From the NCBI GenBank assembly GCA_020736575.1, contig JAGPYM010000006.1:682001-746000 (forward strand): a DNA stretch of 64,000 bases. Reading direction: 5' to 3'. This document shows positions 46,016 through 57,150 of this stretch, in pieces. Each line of letters starts with the position of its first letter. The first letter of the stretch is position 1. The notes beneath the pieces were generated by a model that saw only the letters and a program-made list of their open reading frames with translations, searched no databases and had not been told where the DNA came from. The DNA comes from Thelonectria olida. Its lineage: Eukaryota; Ascomycota; Sordariomycetes; Hypocreales; Nectriaceae. The position numbers and the translations under genes are program-made.

Positions 46016-46717
46016 ATGGCAAACCTCCAATCCAGCGTCCCCACGGGCAAGGAGCCGGGTCTAAGATACCCCAGCAATGGCAAGACGATCTACCACCGAC
46101 CGCTCAACCGCTCCAAGACGGCCGAGCTGAGCCAGGCCAGCTTTGCATATCTGTTTGGAGAGATGGTTACGTATGCGCAGAGGCGCGTCAAGGGCATTCA
46201 AGAGCTTGAGCAGAGGTATGCCAGCTCCCCTGTTGGGTTGGGCGAGCTCCCTTTCTTACGTGTGCATGGTTCTAGACTCAACCTCCAGGGCCACTCCATC
46301 GGCCTCAAACTCCTCGACCTCCTGCTCTACCGCGAGCCGGCGCGCTCGCAGCTCCGGCCGCTGACCATCATCGCGCTGCTGCACTTCATCAAGCAAAACG
46401 TGTGGCAGCACCTCTTCGGACGCCAGGCCGACCGGCTGGAGAAAAGCGCCAACCCCGAGACGCCCGACGAGTACATGATCATCGACAACGAGCCGCTGGT
46501 TAACCAGTACATCAGCGTGCCCAAGGAGATGAGCCAGCTGAACTGCGCGGCGTTTGTGGCAGGTGTCGTTGAGGGCGTGTGCGACGGCGCCGACTTCCCC
46601 GCCCGCGTGACGGCGCACACGGTGGCCGAGGGCGAGATGTGGCCGGGCAAGACGGTGTTTCTGGTCAAGTTTCGGGGAGAGGTGTTGGAGCGGGAGGGGT
46701 TCCTTGGGAAGACCTAG
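46016..46717 (+). CDS. trs31: TRAPP complex subunit Trs31 (TRAPPC5)
   Basis: Two exons (46016-46215 and 46276-46717) give 213 residues, the usual length. Trs31 is a core subunit of the TRAPP complexes, which activate Rab GTPases at the Golgi and on autophagosomes. Family landmarks are IYHRPLNRSKTAELSQASFA, YLFGEMVTYAQ, LGLKLL-type LNLQGHSIGLKLLDLLLYRE, LLHFIKQNVWQHLFGRQAD, and the C-terminal VTAHTVAEGEMWPGKTVFLVKF. The 60-nt intron is a multiple of three with no stop, so an unspliced reading is also open and would insert 20 residues into a conserved helix. The spliced form is the one that fits the family. Confidence 0.9.
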   Translation: MANLQSSVPTGKEPGLRYPSNGKTIYHRPLNRSKTAELSQASFAYLFGEMVTYAQRRVKGIQELEQRYASSPVGLGELPFLRVHGSRLNLQGHSIGLKLLDLLLYREPARSQLRPLTIIALLHFIKQNVWQHLFGRQADRLEKSANPETPDEYMIIDNEPLVNQYISVPKEMSQLNCAAFVAGVVEGVCDGADFPARVTAHTVAEGEMWPGKTVFLVKFRGEVLEREGFLGKT

Positions 46718-47149
46718 TAGGCATCACAGGGAGGTTTTGTTACGCCGCAGGGGACACATGTGGTTTTCTTATTCTGGAGTTTGGGGATTTGGGCATGGTT
46801 TGGTAGAATACAATCTGGGCTGCACTATGATGGAGCGTAAATGGAAATCATTGTTATTTTGCTTCCTTAATCTACACGGAAATAAGACGTCTCCCTGCCA
46901 TTCTGCCTTGTGGCACACAGTGGTGTTCGGTCTCAAACTGTTCGTTTTTGCTTCATGATTCTAAACTCATTATGTCCAGCTAGTAATGCAACGGACTTGT
47001 TTGTCCACTTGCTTCTTCACGTCTTGGCCGCTTCCTCATCCTATCCCAACGCCGTGCATGCTCAGATAAGAGAGAAAAGAGACGACAAAGGAACTCCGTA
47101 ACTGACCATTAACCTTCAACAATGCCTCCTCATCCATCACGCGAACCGG
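46718..47149. other. Convergent intergenic region
   Basis: About 430 bp between the 3' ends of Trs31 (+) and the APC13-like gene (-). A/T-rich 3'-UTR-like sequence; no gene seen. Confidence 0.45.
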
Positions 47150-47521
47150 TTAGCGAGGCAATGCACGAGCGGCCGATGTCTTGGACCCTCCGCCGCCGCG
47201 ACGGCTGCTGCTTGGCCCGCGGTGCATGAGCTCATCCAGCCCCAGGTCCTTCCAGGCGGGCTCCTTTGACTTTTGGGTGGCGCGCTGAATACCAAAGGCA
47301 GCGTGCTGGTCGGGCACGACATCGTCCTCGTCTTCGGGGTTGATGGGCTGGTGGACGAGGGGCACGTAGATCTCGTCGTCGGGGAGCTTGTCCTTGCAAA
47401 AGTCCTCGAAGAGATCTGCGTCGCGAGGACGGTGCATGTGCACAAAGGTGAAGGAGGAGTCTTTGTTCTGTGGGTGTGAGTGAGCGACTGAATGCTTGCG
47501 GGTGGATGAGGGACGTACCAT
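47150..47521 (-). CDS. apc13: Anaphase-promoting complex subunit 13 (Apc13/Swm1)-like
   Basis: The best model has two exons: the first is only the ATG (47521-47519) and the second is 47467-47150, separated by a 51-nt intron with GTACGT donor and CACAG acceptor. The product is 106 residues. KDKLPDDEIYVPL and, near the end, PAWKDLGLDELM match the two conserved segments of Apc13 (KLP-x-x-x-x-x-x-PL and W-x-DL-x-L). Apc13 is a small structural subunit that stabilises TPR subunits of the APC/C ubiquitin ligase. The unspliced frame is also open and would add 17 residues after the Met. The tail is Ser/Arg/Gly-rich. The family call is from motif memory. Confidence 0.68.
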   Translation of the reverse strand: MVRPSSTRKHSVAHSHPQNKDSSFTFVHMHRPRDADLFEDFCKDKLPDDEIYVPLVHQPINPEDEDDVVPDQHAAFGIQRATQKSKEPAWKDLGLDELMHRGPSSSRRGGGGSKTSAARALPR

Positions 47522-49107
47522 TGTTTATCGGACTGGTGTTGATGAGAGTTTGGGAGTGAGGGGATGTTCAGTTTTGGTGTAGATGGCGTTAAGGAAAGAG
47601 CTGAGCTAAAGTGAACGTGTTTGAGATAGATACAGGTGCTAAACTGGTGAAGTTGGATAAGGTTCTGCCGCGATTGATTGCGAGTTTGAAGGCGAAGAGA
47701 GAGCAACTGTTTTCGTGGGTACGAATGGATGTGGGAAGAATGACGGGAGGTTACCTAGGTTAGTAGTTATAACGTTGGAGTGCTGGGGTCTTGTTTGCGG
47801 GGCGAAGCCGTCGCTAAAGTAGACTGCAACATAAACTGACCGGAGAGAAGAGAGGGTATTTAGATAGACGAACAAGTATATAAATACCATACTACTCATG
47901 CATTAATCAGATTGTGAGGGCTTTGATGATCTTCGAGCTCTTTTCTACTTGACTCTGTTATATCAACCCCCGGCGACCTTCAACTGATTCGCCTACCCTA
48001 GATCCTGGGCCTACAAACCGGTCGTGATGTTATGGACATCGCGATACGCCAACCAGCACTCGCCACGAACTCTTAGAAAAGCAGGATTCTATCGTTGTCC
48101 CTTAATGGATGGAAAAGGACCCCATGATACCCAATTTACGGGTCGTACAGTTTTTCTGCCAATTCAGCTTTAGTTTGACTCCCGTTTTTATGACTTTCTT
48201 CGCCCCTCCGCCGGGGAAAAAAAAAAAAACTTGAACATTCTGGTAGGCCTTGGTGATTTCAAAATGCTCTAACATGCCTAAGCAGCCGAGAGCCGAGAAG
48301 ATTCTGGAGGCTACGAGGGCAGCTATCCACGACGGAATATATTGTCTTCTAATTTCGAGATCAACTGGACCAAGGCGAAGTGTGGATGGAGGCTTATTGA
48401 GGTGGAAGGGTGAGGAAGTCGGTGCTGGGCCTATGAGGAACTTTATTTACAGTGTTTGATGTTGGGCTTATTCGTAGATTTTTGCGTCGCGTAGTCAATC
48501 CTTACTGATTTGCTGATTGACAACAGCTTGTTTCCTTTCGATAGGCGTTGTCAGAATACTTGCTTCATGCGTTCTGCGAACACATGCTGGTGCAGCGACG
48601 GTGGAGCTTCCAGTGAAGCTGAACCTGGAGGAGCTTTGGTGGGGGCAATCCGATTGCTCGCTTCTGGGCCATTGTCATATTTGGACGATTTGCTGTGAAT
48701 CATGGGCTTGTTTCCGGAGCTTCTGAACCGAGGCGGCTTCATGGTAGCTTCTGTCGGACTAGTTAATACAAAAATTCTTTGTTTTGTTGGTTGGTAAATA
48801 GAGCTTGACGACACCTGAGGATGAGATGTCATGCGGGGCAACGTAGCCCACCTCAGCTCCGAGCTTCTCCCGCTGCCTGACATCCGGCGTTGGACCCCTC
48901 CAAACACTGACCTCACACCCGACCTCTCGAGTCCATCTACTTAACCTTCTCCTGTGATACTGGTGGTGAAGGAGATTCTCTCTTGCTTCGCCGTCTCGCC
49001 ATCCGAACCTTCTACACCATTTCAATACACCGACCGTCTCTCCCTCGACTCTCACATGTTCTAAGCCCCCGCCTTTCCGTGTTCACGCCATTGCGAGCTC
49101 GCCCACC
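47522..49107. other. Divergent intergenic region
   Basis: About 1.6 kb between the starts of the APC13-like gene (-) and CAND1 (+). An A12 tract lies near 48220. Open frames are short and featureless; nothing further was supported. Confidence 0.45.
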
Positions 49108-52100
49108 ATGGCCACCAACCAAGCGTCATCGCCTCAGGCGGTCATGGGCCATGTTCAGAGGCTCAGTGACACCGACCCGGATTTCCGTTTCATGGCCTTG
49201 AACGACTTGCTATCGCTTCTGATTAATGCCAAGCCCGAGTTTCTCCATCATGACTACAACTGTGCCGCACGAGCGGTGGATGCTATCATCAAGACCCTCG
49301 ATGACCAGAACGGCGAAGTCCAGAACCTGGCCATCAAATGGTCCGCTTACCTGCTTCCTTGATTCTGATTATCACTGACTCGTACAGTCTCGGTCCTCTC
49401 GTCGGAAAAGTCCCTCCTACCATCATCGCGCCCATGATCGAGAAACTGTCGTCCCTGAAGCTCAAGAACTCTGTCGATAACGCCGTTCCGTCCCTAGCCC
49501 TACGATCCGTCATTATCGCGCTTCCTCGCCCCATTCCCGGCATTCCATTCACTACAGAAATCACCGAATCGTACCAAGCGGTGAGCCGGGTTCTCATCCC
49601 CCGCCTGATTGGACCTGGTCCCAAAACCCAGGTCCCGAAGAACGCCAGCATTACACTCCCGCCGGTCCCCGAAGGCCTCCTACAAAATGAAAGTGATCTC
49701 AATGCCGAGGCTATAGATGTGTTGATCGAGGTTGTCCGGTGTTTTGGACCGATGCTTCAGCAAGTCGAGGTTGAGGCTATGCAAGAGGTTGTCATTCAAG
49801 TGCTCGAAAGCGAAAAGGGCTCCTCTGTTGTCAAGAAGCGAGCGGTGGTTGCCATTTCAATGCTTGCTGTGTACCTTAATGAAGAACACCTCGAGGATGT
49901 CGTCAACAGGATCACAACCAATCTCTCGCAGCAGAAGACCAGCGTCACACGACGTCTCTACATTTCCATCCTGGGAAGCATGGCAAGGTCCATTCCGTCT
50001 CGTTTCGGGCCACATCTCGCCAAGGCTGCTCCTCTGATTCTCGAGGCGCTCAGCGACGAAGAGCTTCAGCAGCATTTGGAACGATTGAGCGATGGTGATG
50101 ATCTTGGACAGGACTTTAATGACGTCCGCGAGGCTGCTCTGGTCTCTCTCGAAGCGTTCCTTGCAGCTTGCCCACAAGAAATGCGATTCTTCACTGAAGA
50201 TGCCATCACTTGTTCACTCCGATTCCTCAAATATGACCCCAACTACTCCATGGACGACGATGAAGATATGGACTTGGACGAGGAAGAGGAAGATGAGGAA
50301 GACGACGAGTTTGATGCCGATGATGGCTTTGAAGATGACGACGACGATGCTAGCTGGAAGGTCCGCAGATGCGCCGCAAAGACTCTTTACACCCTGATTT
50401 CCACCCGTGGCAGCGGTGATCTTCTCGACAATGGAGTCCTGTACAACAAGGCTGCCCCTCTCCTTGTTAAGCGCATTGACGAGAGAGAGGAAAACGTCCG
50501 GCTTGAAGTCATTTCCGCCCTATCTCTGCTCGTTAGAAAGACTGGAGAGGGGCTTGATACCCCAGACCTCTCCCTAGATGACTACGAACCCGAGTCCGAG
50601 TACCGAATGCCAATCAGCCGAAAGCGAAGGCGCCAGAGCAGTGGTGGCGGCGGATCTGTTACTCAATTCATGTCTGGAATTGGTCCTGCTTCACCCGTTC
50701 TGTCAAAAATTCCCACGAGCGGACCTCGGGCGGATCTTGCTCGTCTGACACCAGCTATTGTCAAGGCCATCACAAAACAGCTCAAGGGCAAGACCATTTC
50801 CGCTAAGCAAGCAGTCATCAGCCTTCTTGACGACATTGTCTCGGTGCAGCATGGCGGTCTCGCCGAATACCTCGACGAAGTGGTTGGTCCCATTATTGAT
50901 GCCATCAAGTCCACAGGGTTGAGTTCTGTCTCGGCATCCTTAGGCTCTGCTGGCGGCCCCTCTTCCGCTACTCCTAGCACCCTCCGGGTGAAGGCCTTGA
51001 AGCTCATCAGTGACATTTCCAAGACGCACTCTTCAAACACTCTGCAGCCTTATTTGAGCAAGATTGTTACAGGAGTCACGTCAGCCGTCCACGACCGCTT
51101 CTACAAGATCTCCAGCGAAGCAATCCGTACTTGTGAAGAGCTTATCAAGACCATCACCCCGCCAAGATCGCGAAACGCTGGTGGAAAGTATAAAGACGAG
51201 TTCAACAAGCTTTATTCGGTCATTATTGACCGAGCTTCCGCGAACGATGCTGATGCCGAGGTTCGCCAACGGTCCATTCACGCCCTTGGAGTGCTCATCT
51301 CCCGAACTTCTGGACCTGAAGGCGCCAACATGATCCCAGTGGACAAGCGCAAGGATGCTCTTTCTGTTCTCCAAGAACGACTGAAGAACGAGACTACTCG
51401 ATTGGCTGCTGTGCGCGCAGTTGACAATGTCTCGGCGTACGCAAAGAGCCCCGGTCAGCTCGAACATGGATGGATCCAGGATGTTGCGCTGGAGCTCGCT
51501 GCTCAGCTGCGTAAGGCTAACCGATCCCTTCGAGGCTCCAGTATCATGGCTCTGAAGCACTTGGTCCTCTCGAATGCCGCCAAAGGCCAGCTGGAGGGTG
51601 CGACAATTGAGGGTATTGTTTCCGCCTTGATGCCCGTTATTAGTAATAACGATGGACATCTTCTTGGACCAACACTTCTCATTCTCGCTCGAGTTGTTCC
51701 GGAACGTCCCGACATTGTGGTCACGGATGAGATGATCACCTCTCTCTGTAATCTTCTAAAGTCCAGCTACGCCATCAAGGTTCTGGATCAGCTGCTGGTG
51801 TTAGTGAGCGACGTTGGAGAGAGCGGCGCAGGACAGACACTGATGCAAGGTCTGCTCAAAGATGTCAGCGTCTCAGGTGACCCAGCAGTTGTCGGCAAGG
51901 TGATTGGAACCCTTCTCGTGGCTGGAGGAGAATCAGTGGGCGTCAAGTTGGATAGTTTCGTTTCGGAACTTCAAACCAGCGCAAAAACTAGTGATGATGC
52001 TCGGGTTAGTCTCGCTCTTGCAGTGCTGGGCGAGGCTGGAATGAGGCTTGGTGCCAAGTCGCCTCTAAAGCCCAGCCTTTTCCTGGAACAGTTTCACGCC

Positions 52101-53317
52101 GAGCCTGACAAGGTGTCGCTATCTGCGGCAATTGCTCTGGGTAGAGCGGGCTCTGGAAACGTTCCTGAGTTCCTACCTATCATCATTGAGGCTATGCAAA
52201 AGGGAGGAAACGTCCAGTACCTGCTCATTCAGTCCATCAAGGAGATTCTGCAGTTGATCTCAACGCAGTCGGCCGACCTGCGGGATTACGCTCCAGCTAT
52301 TTGGGATGAGCTTCTTAAGGCGTCCGACAATGCCGACAACAAGGTCGTATGCGCCGAGTGTGCAGGACGATTGGTGGTTTTGGATCCAGCCGTCTTTATG
52401 CCTCGTCTCCAGGTAAGTTTTTCCTCTTTAGTTGCTTATGGCCATCGCTCACCAAGCTAGACACTTCTTAAAGATCAGTCTGCCGGAGTTCGTGGGATGG
52501 CTGTCCAGGCTGTCCGTTACACTCTGCCTGAAAGTGACGAGACGTTTGATTCGTTGCTCCGAAATGTCCTCATTGACATGCTGCTTGTGGTGCTTCAAGA
52601 CTCGGACATGGACATTCGTCGACTTGCCATGACGACACTCACAGCAGCTGCGCGAAACAAGCCCGATTTGATCCATCCACATCTCGGAGAATTGATGCCT
52701 TACGTCCTGCAGGAGTCCGTGATCAAGAAGGAATTCATCAGGGAAGTTCAGCTTGGACCCTTCAAGCACATTGTGGATGACGGACTTGAGGTCCGCAAGG
52801 TGAGAAAAAGACGACTCCAACCCAGCTCTTGGACCGAAGCTAATGTGAACAGAGCGCATACGAGACTCTATATGCACTGATGGAGGTCGCCTTTAGCAGA
52901 ATCAGTAACATTGATTTTTACGATCGCGTGGTTGCTGGTCTCAAGGATGAGAACGATATCCGTCAGCTCTGCAACCTGATGGTGACCAAGCTCATCGTCA
53001 TTGACCCTGATGAGACGATCCGTCGACTGAACCCAATCGCCGAAGCCTACCGCTCGGTGCTCTCGGTCAAGCTTAAAGATAATGCCGTCAAGCAAGAAAT
53101 CGAGAAGCAAGAGGAAGCGAACAAGGGCGTCCTCCGAGTGACGCTCTTGTTGGGTGAGAAGATGAAGGCCTTGACCGGTAATGCCGGAGCACAGGCCAGT
53201 CATGTCGGAGCTGCGGGTGTGTGGTCTACGTACTGGGACTGGGTGGGTAAGGAATTTGCGAAGCAGCTTAAGAATCTTCGGGATGAGAATAGCCAGCTAC
53301 ACACTCGGATGGTTTAG
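49108..53317 (+). CDS. cand1: Cullin-associated NEDD8-dissociated protein 1 (CAND1/TIP120)
   Basis: Four exons (49108-49340, 49388-52412, 52461-52799, 52853-53317) give 1353 residues. CAND1 is a HEAT-repeat solenoid that binds un-neddylated cullins and exchanges substrate receptors of SCF-type ubiquitin ligases. Recognised segments include DTDPDFRFMALNDLL at the N-terminus, SWKVRRCAAKTLYTLIS, RVKALKLISDISKTH, EVRQRSIHALGVLISR, and GVRGMAVQAVRYTLPESDE with FIREVQLGPFKHIVDDGLE at the C-terminus. A strongly acidic run (residues about 366-400) interrupts the solenoid, as in other members. The first donor reads GTCCGC, an unusual but phase-consistent site that restores the conserved Cys-Leu-Gly-Pro-Leu junction. 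Confidence 0.92.
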
Positions 53318-53704
53318 GTAGAGTACCCATTGCGTGAAGGCGGAAACAATCCATCAAGGGGATAGGAGAACGACGGAATAGCATGTAGAAAATGATGGTT
53401 AACGGGAGACAAATGATAACGAAGACTACCTAGCATATTGCGTCAATTCTGCGAATGCGTCATGCGTGGTGGTGGTGAAGGAGTTTACGTGTGATGCTTT
53501 GGTCTTGGTAGATGCTTAGATGCTGATTGCTTCGACTCACGTTTGGGTGATAACTACAGATGATTTCATTCCTCTAGTTATAGCGCAATACATGTCCAAT
53601 ATTTGCAAGATGGTCAAAGTATATTCACTTCATAGGTGGGCCATTGGACCCCTGGTGGGCAGACTGCACGACCTCTAACTAAGGTAGACGAAGCTCACTA
53701 TGGC
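53318..53704. other. Convergent intergenic region
   Basis: About 390 bp between the 3' ends of CAND1 (+) and the Jen1-type permease (-). No gene was seen. Confidence 0.45.
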
Positions 53705-55363
53705 TTACTTTCGCTCCTCCAACTCAACCTCCTGGACACTGCCAGTCTCGATATCCTTCTTCGTGGGAGAGACAACATGCTCCTCAACGCCAGCGACAGC
53801 GTGCTCAAAGTGACGTCCACGCTTCTCAGGGCCGAACATGGTGGTGATGATGATGCCAATGGCAATGATGGCGGTAGCAACACCCATGACGGGGCCGTAT
53901 GCCTCGACCTTGTCGCCGTTCTTGAGAGTGACAAAGGTCTTTTCAGAGATGGCATTGACAATCTGGGCAGAGGGAGACGAGATCATGTTTCCGATCTGGT
54001 AGGTGACACCAGGGAAGGATGATCGGAAAGCAGGGGGAGACAGCTCGTTCAAGTGGATGGGAATGACACCCCAGGCGCCCTGGACGAAGAACTGCATGAA
54101 GAAGCCAGAGGCACTGAGGCTGCGCTCGCCCTCGGGAAGGATCCAGGCGGGGATGAGGAGGGCGGACATGAGGGCGGACAGGATGATGGCGCGGCGACGG
54201 CCGATGAACTGCGAGGTGTAGCCGATGATGGTTCCGCCGACACAGGCGCCGGTCTTCATGAGGATGGAGGCGCGCGAGGCACCGGAGTTGGCAAGCTCCT
54301 TCTGCTCGATCATGAAGGTCGTGTACGAGTCTTGCGAGGTGTGCGAGTAGTAGTTGAACCAGGTCATGAGGATGACGCAGTAGACGCACATCTTCCACTC
54401 GGCGGCGAGCATGCGCTTGCAGTCGCGCCAGAAGGCGCCGGGGGAGGTTGCGGATTTGCCCTTGGCGCGGGCTTCGAGGAATTGTTGGGACTCGGGGAAG
54501 AAGATGCGGATGATGCCGACGGCGATGGAGATGCCAGCTGGGGAGGGAGAAGATGGTTAGTATTTGCAAAGCAAGGCATTCTTGGCTGTTCAATGATTAC
54601 TCACCCGCAATCCAAAAGACAGTCTTCCAGCTGCTGACGCTGCCGCCCACGCCAAGATTGGCGCACGCAGCCAAGACGTAACCAAACGAGTATCCCTGCT
54701 GCAAAATGCCCGACATCAGGCCTCGCGCATTCGTCCTAACGATATTAGCCCGGGAATAATCATTTCTCCAACAGACAGAGACACAACTTACGGGCACTGC
54801 TCCAGGGCCATGGCGATGGCATTTCCGTAGACACCGCCCATGAAGAGGCCGAACAGACTTCGCACGGCCAGGAACTGCTGGAAGGTTGTGCTGTAGATGG
54901 TGGCGATCTGGAGGATGCCGAGGATGATCATGTTGAAGACCATGGGCCACTTGCGGCCCCATTTGTCACCGGCGAGGCCAAAGACGGCAGCGCCAACGGA
55001 ACGGAGGAGGAGCGTCAGGGTGATGGCCGTGGTGATGGCCGTCTTGGTCGTGTCGTAGTACTTGGCCAGCTTGACCGTCTGGATGGACAGGGCGTGGAAG
55101 TCAAAGGCGTCGGCGGTCCAGGCGCAGAAGCCGACGATGAAGAAGACCCAGTCCTTGGCGGAGAGCTGGGCCATGAGGCTGATGGGGTTCTTGATGGGGT
55201 CCGGGTCGCGCCATTCCGTGGCGGTTTCGCCGTGCTCGTTTGTGACGACGACGCGCTGCTTCCAGATGAAGAGGTCGCCCCAGGCTTGCTTGGCCGTGGG
55301 GATGATGCCCTTTGCGAGGGGATCGGCCGGCTCGCTTGGGCGGGCGTCTTCTGGAGAACCCAT
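53705..55363 (-). CDS. jen1: Jen1-type lactate/pyruvate permease (MFS)
   Basis: Three exons (55363-54792, 54735-54605, 54537-53705) give 511 residues. The protein is a 12-span major facilitator that imports monocarboxylates with protons across the plasma membrane. The Jen-family signature N-x-x-S-H-x-S-Q-D-x-x-x-T is present exactly as NYYSHTSQDSYTT. Other MFS landmarks are GDKWGRKWPMV after span 2 and GFCAWTADAFDFHALSIQ at the start of span 1. The C-terminus is hydrophilic and ends in a Glu/Lys-rich tail. Yeast Jen1 is repressed by glucose and turned over by ubiquitylation; similar control is plausible here. It is transcribed away from the flavoenzyme gene at 61402. Confidence 0.92.
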
Positions 55364-57103
55364 GATGGGAGGATGGAGGGTGAGGAGGGGGAAGAGAGCT
55401 TGTTTGATATTTGGGAGGCCCAAGGAGCTAGGCAAGAGTGGCTCAAGGTGTGATGCAATCCTTGGAAGAAGCCGTTACTTCTAGAACAAAAACCAGATCT
55501 TCTTGGAGGAGGCAGCTCGTCTTTTATATACACATGACGGTCGGCGGCGTCTTCTTTTGGGATCCGGCCAACGGACCAACACGCTGCAGCTAGAGAGACG
55601 AGCAACCCCAAAATGAAACCCCAAAAAGGCCTCTCCTTGTTATCGCGGATCCTTGACGCACAGAAGAGACCATAGCGACCGGGCAGACAGACGCTGGCAC
55701 CACCGTTTCCCGCTCCATCATGACGACTGACAAAAAGCAGAGACGTGGGGTATGACACCCTTGTCCGAAGTTGGGGAAACTAGGATGGGACGGACGCATT
55801 ATCTGGTGTGAGAGGAGTCAAGCGGAGTGTGTGAGGGGGAGCCTTGCCTCCGCTTCCCTGATCCTTGCCTGGTCGGTTTTTTCTTCTCCTTCTCTTGGTC
55901 TTCCCCGCAACTACGTCTCCGGCTGGGGGAAATCGGACAGGCTCGAGTCAGTTTGGGGCGTTTGGACACTGTCGCCGGGCGCCGACCGACTCGGAATGGA
56001 ATGAGAGATGCGGGGAATCACGGTTGGGATGAGGCCATGGAGGGTAAGTGTCCATCTCGAGTGGAAGTGAGCACGTTACGTAGGAGATACACGCGTTGCT
56101 AGATGTGATTCATCTCGCTCTCTTGTCTCTATTCGTATACTCTCTTCGCTCTAATCACGGCCTTCTTCCCGTCCACGTCTTTCTGCCCATTTGTCCTCTG
56201 TCCGCTGTTTTGGTTAAACAAGACGAGGCCGAAAAGGCCAAGACACGGCAAACACGGCATTGCAAATGGTTCAAGGTCCTCCTCGGATAGAGTCATGAGG
56301 TTGCACCCGACGAACCAAAGGGGCAAGGAACTGCCACAGGTTCCCTCCAGCTGCCGATCCCCTCACGCTCAGAAAATAACCTTCCTATTAGAGTGTAATG
56401 TTAAGCTTACATGGGATATATGGGCCTATTAGCTGCTGCTCCAGACCCGGCTCTAGAACGTCGTGTGGAACAAGTCGACAACCTCTCACGGTCACACTTG
56501 TCCGTTGCTGTGTGCATCCCTGCCGAGTTTGTTGCGTCCTCGTATGCAAGGATTCCAATGTTTCATCACGCGTGGACTCGGACGACGAGTGCCTCTGCGT
56601 TAGTGTCCCCGGGACAACTTCTAGCCTTCTGCTACCTTACTGCACTTGCAATAGCAGCACGGCATGACGAATCGCCATTCGGCAGTTCGCAGGCGCGGTG
56701 AGGGCCTCACGTCGGCGTCACCGAGAGAAGGCCGGTTGTTCCCTCGCAAAACACCAAACGCGGAAAGAGAGCAGCGCATTACCCCGGATATTGATTGAGA
56801 TGGATGCCTCTCGGCTGCCCACGCATCGACGCAAACGTCCCTGGTCTCTGTCAGAGTGCTTTGCAGTGTAATGGTTCGTAGATGCTCCCACAAAATCGCC
56901 GTCACCTCCCCGCCATATCACAATATCACCTAAAATCTCAGAATGGCTCCACGACGCTTTTCAAAAAATGTCTCGCTTGCGGGCGTGCTCTCAGGTAGGC
57001 CGCCTTGATGGGCTGATAAGAGATGGTGATTGGAGAAGGTAGACGGAAGCGAGGCAAAATTAAGCAAAAAAAAAATAGGAAGAAAAAGCAATACTTCGTC
57101 AGC

Positions 57104-57150
57104 TTTCGGATCCGCTATCGCATTCAAGGTTCACGTTTCGGATCCGCTAT
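57104..57150. repeat. Direct repeat of 15 bp, period 32 bp
   Basis: TTTCGGATCCGCTAT occurs at 57104-57118 and again at 57136-57150, exactly 32 bp apart. The sequences after each copy (CATTCAAGGT and TCAACAAGGT) are also similar, so this may be a partial tandem duplication. Confidence 0.6.

Noticed and set aside
53636..54637. Plus-strand frames of 128 and 194 codons opposite the Jen1-type permease
   Set aside because: They are antisense shadows of a GC-rich membrane-protein gene whose own reading has an exact family signature.
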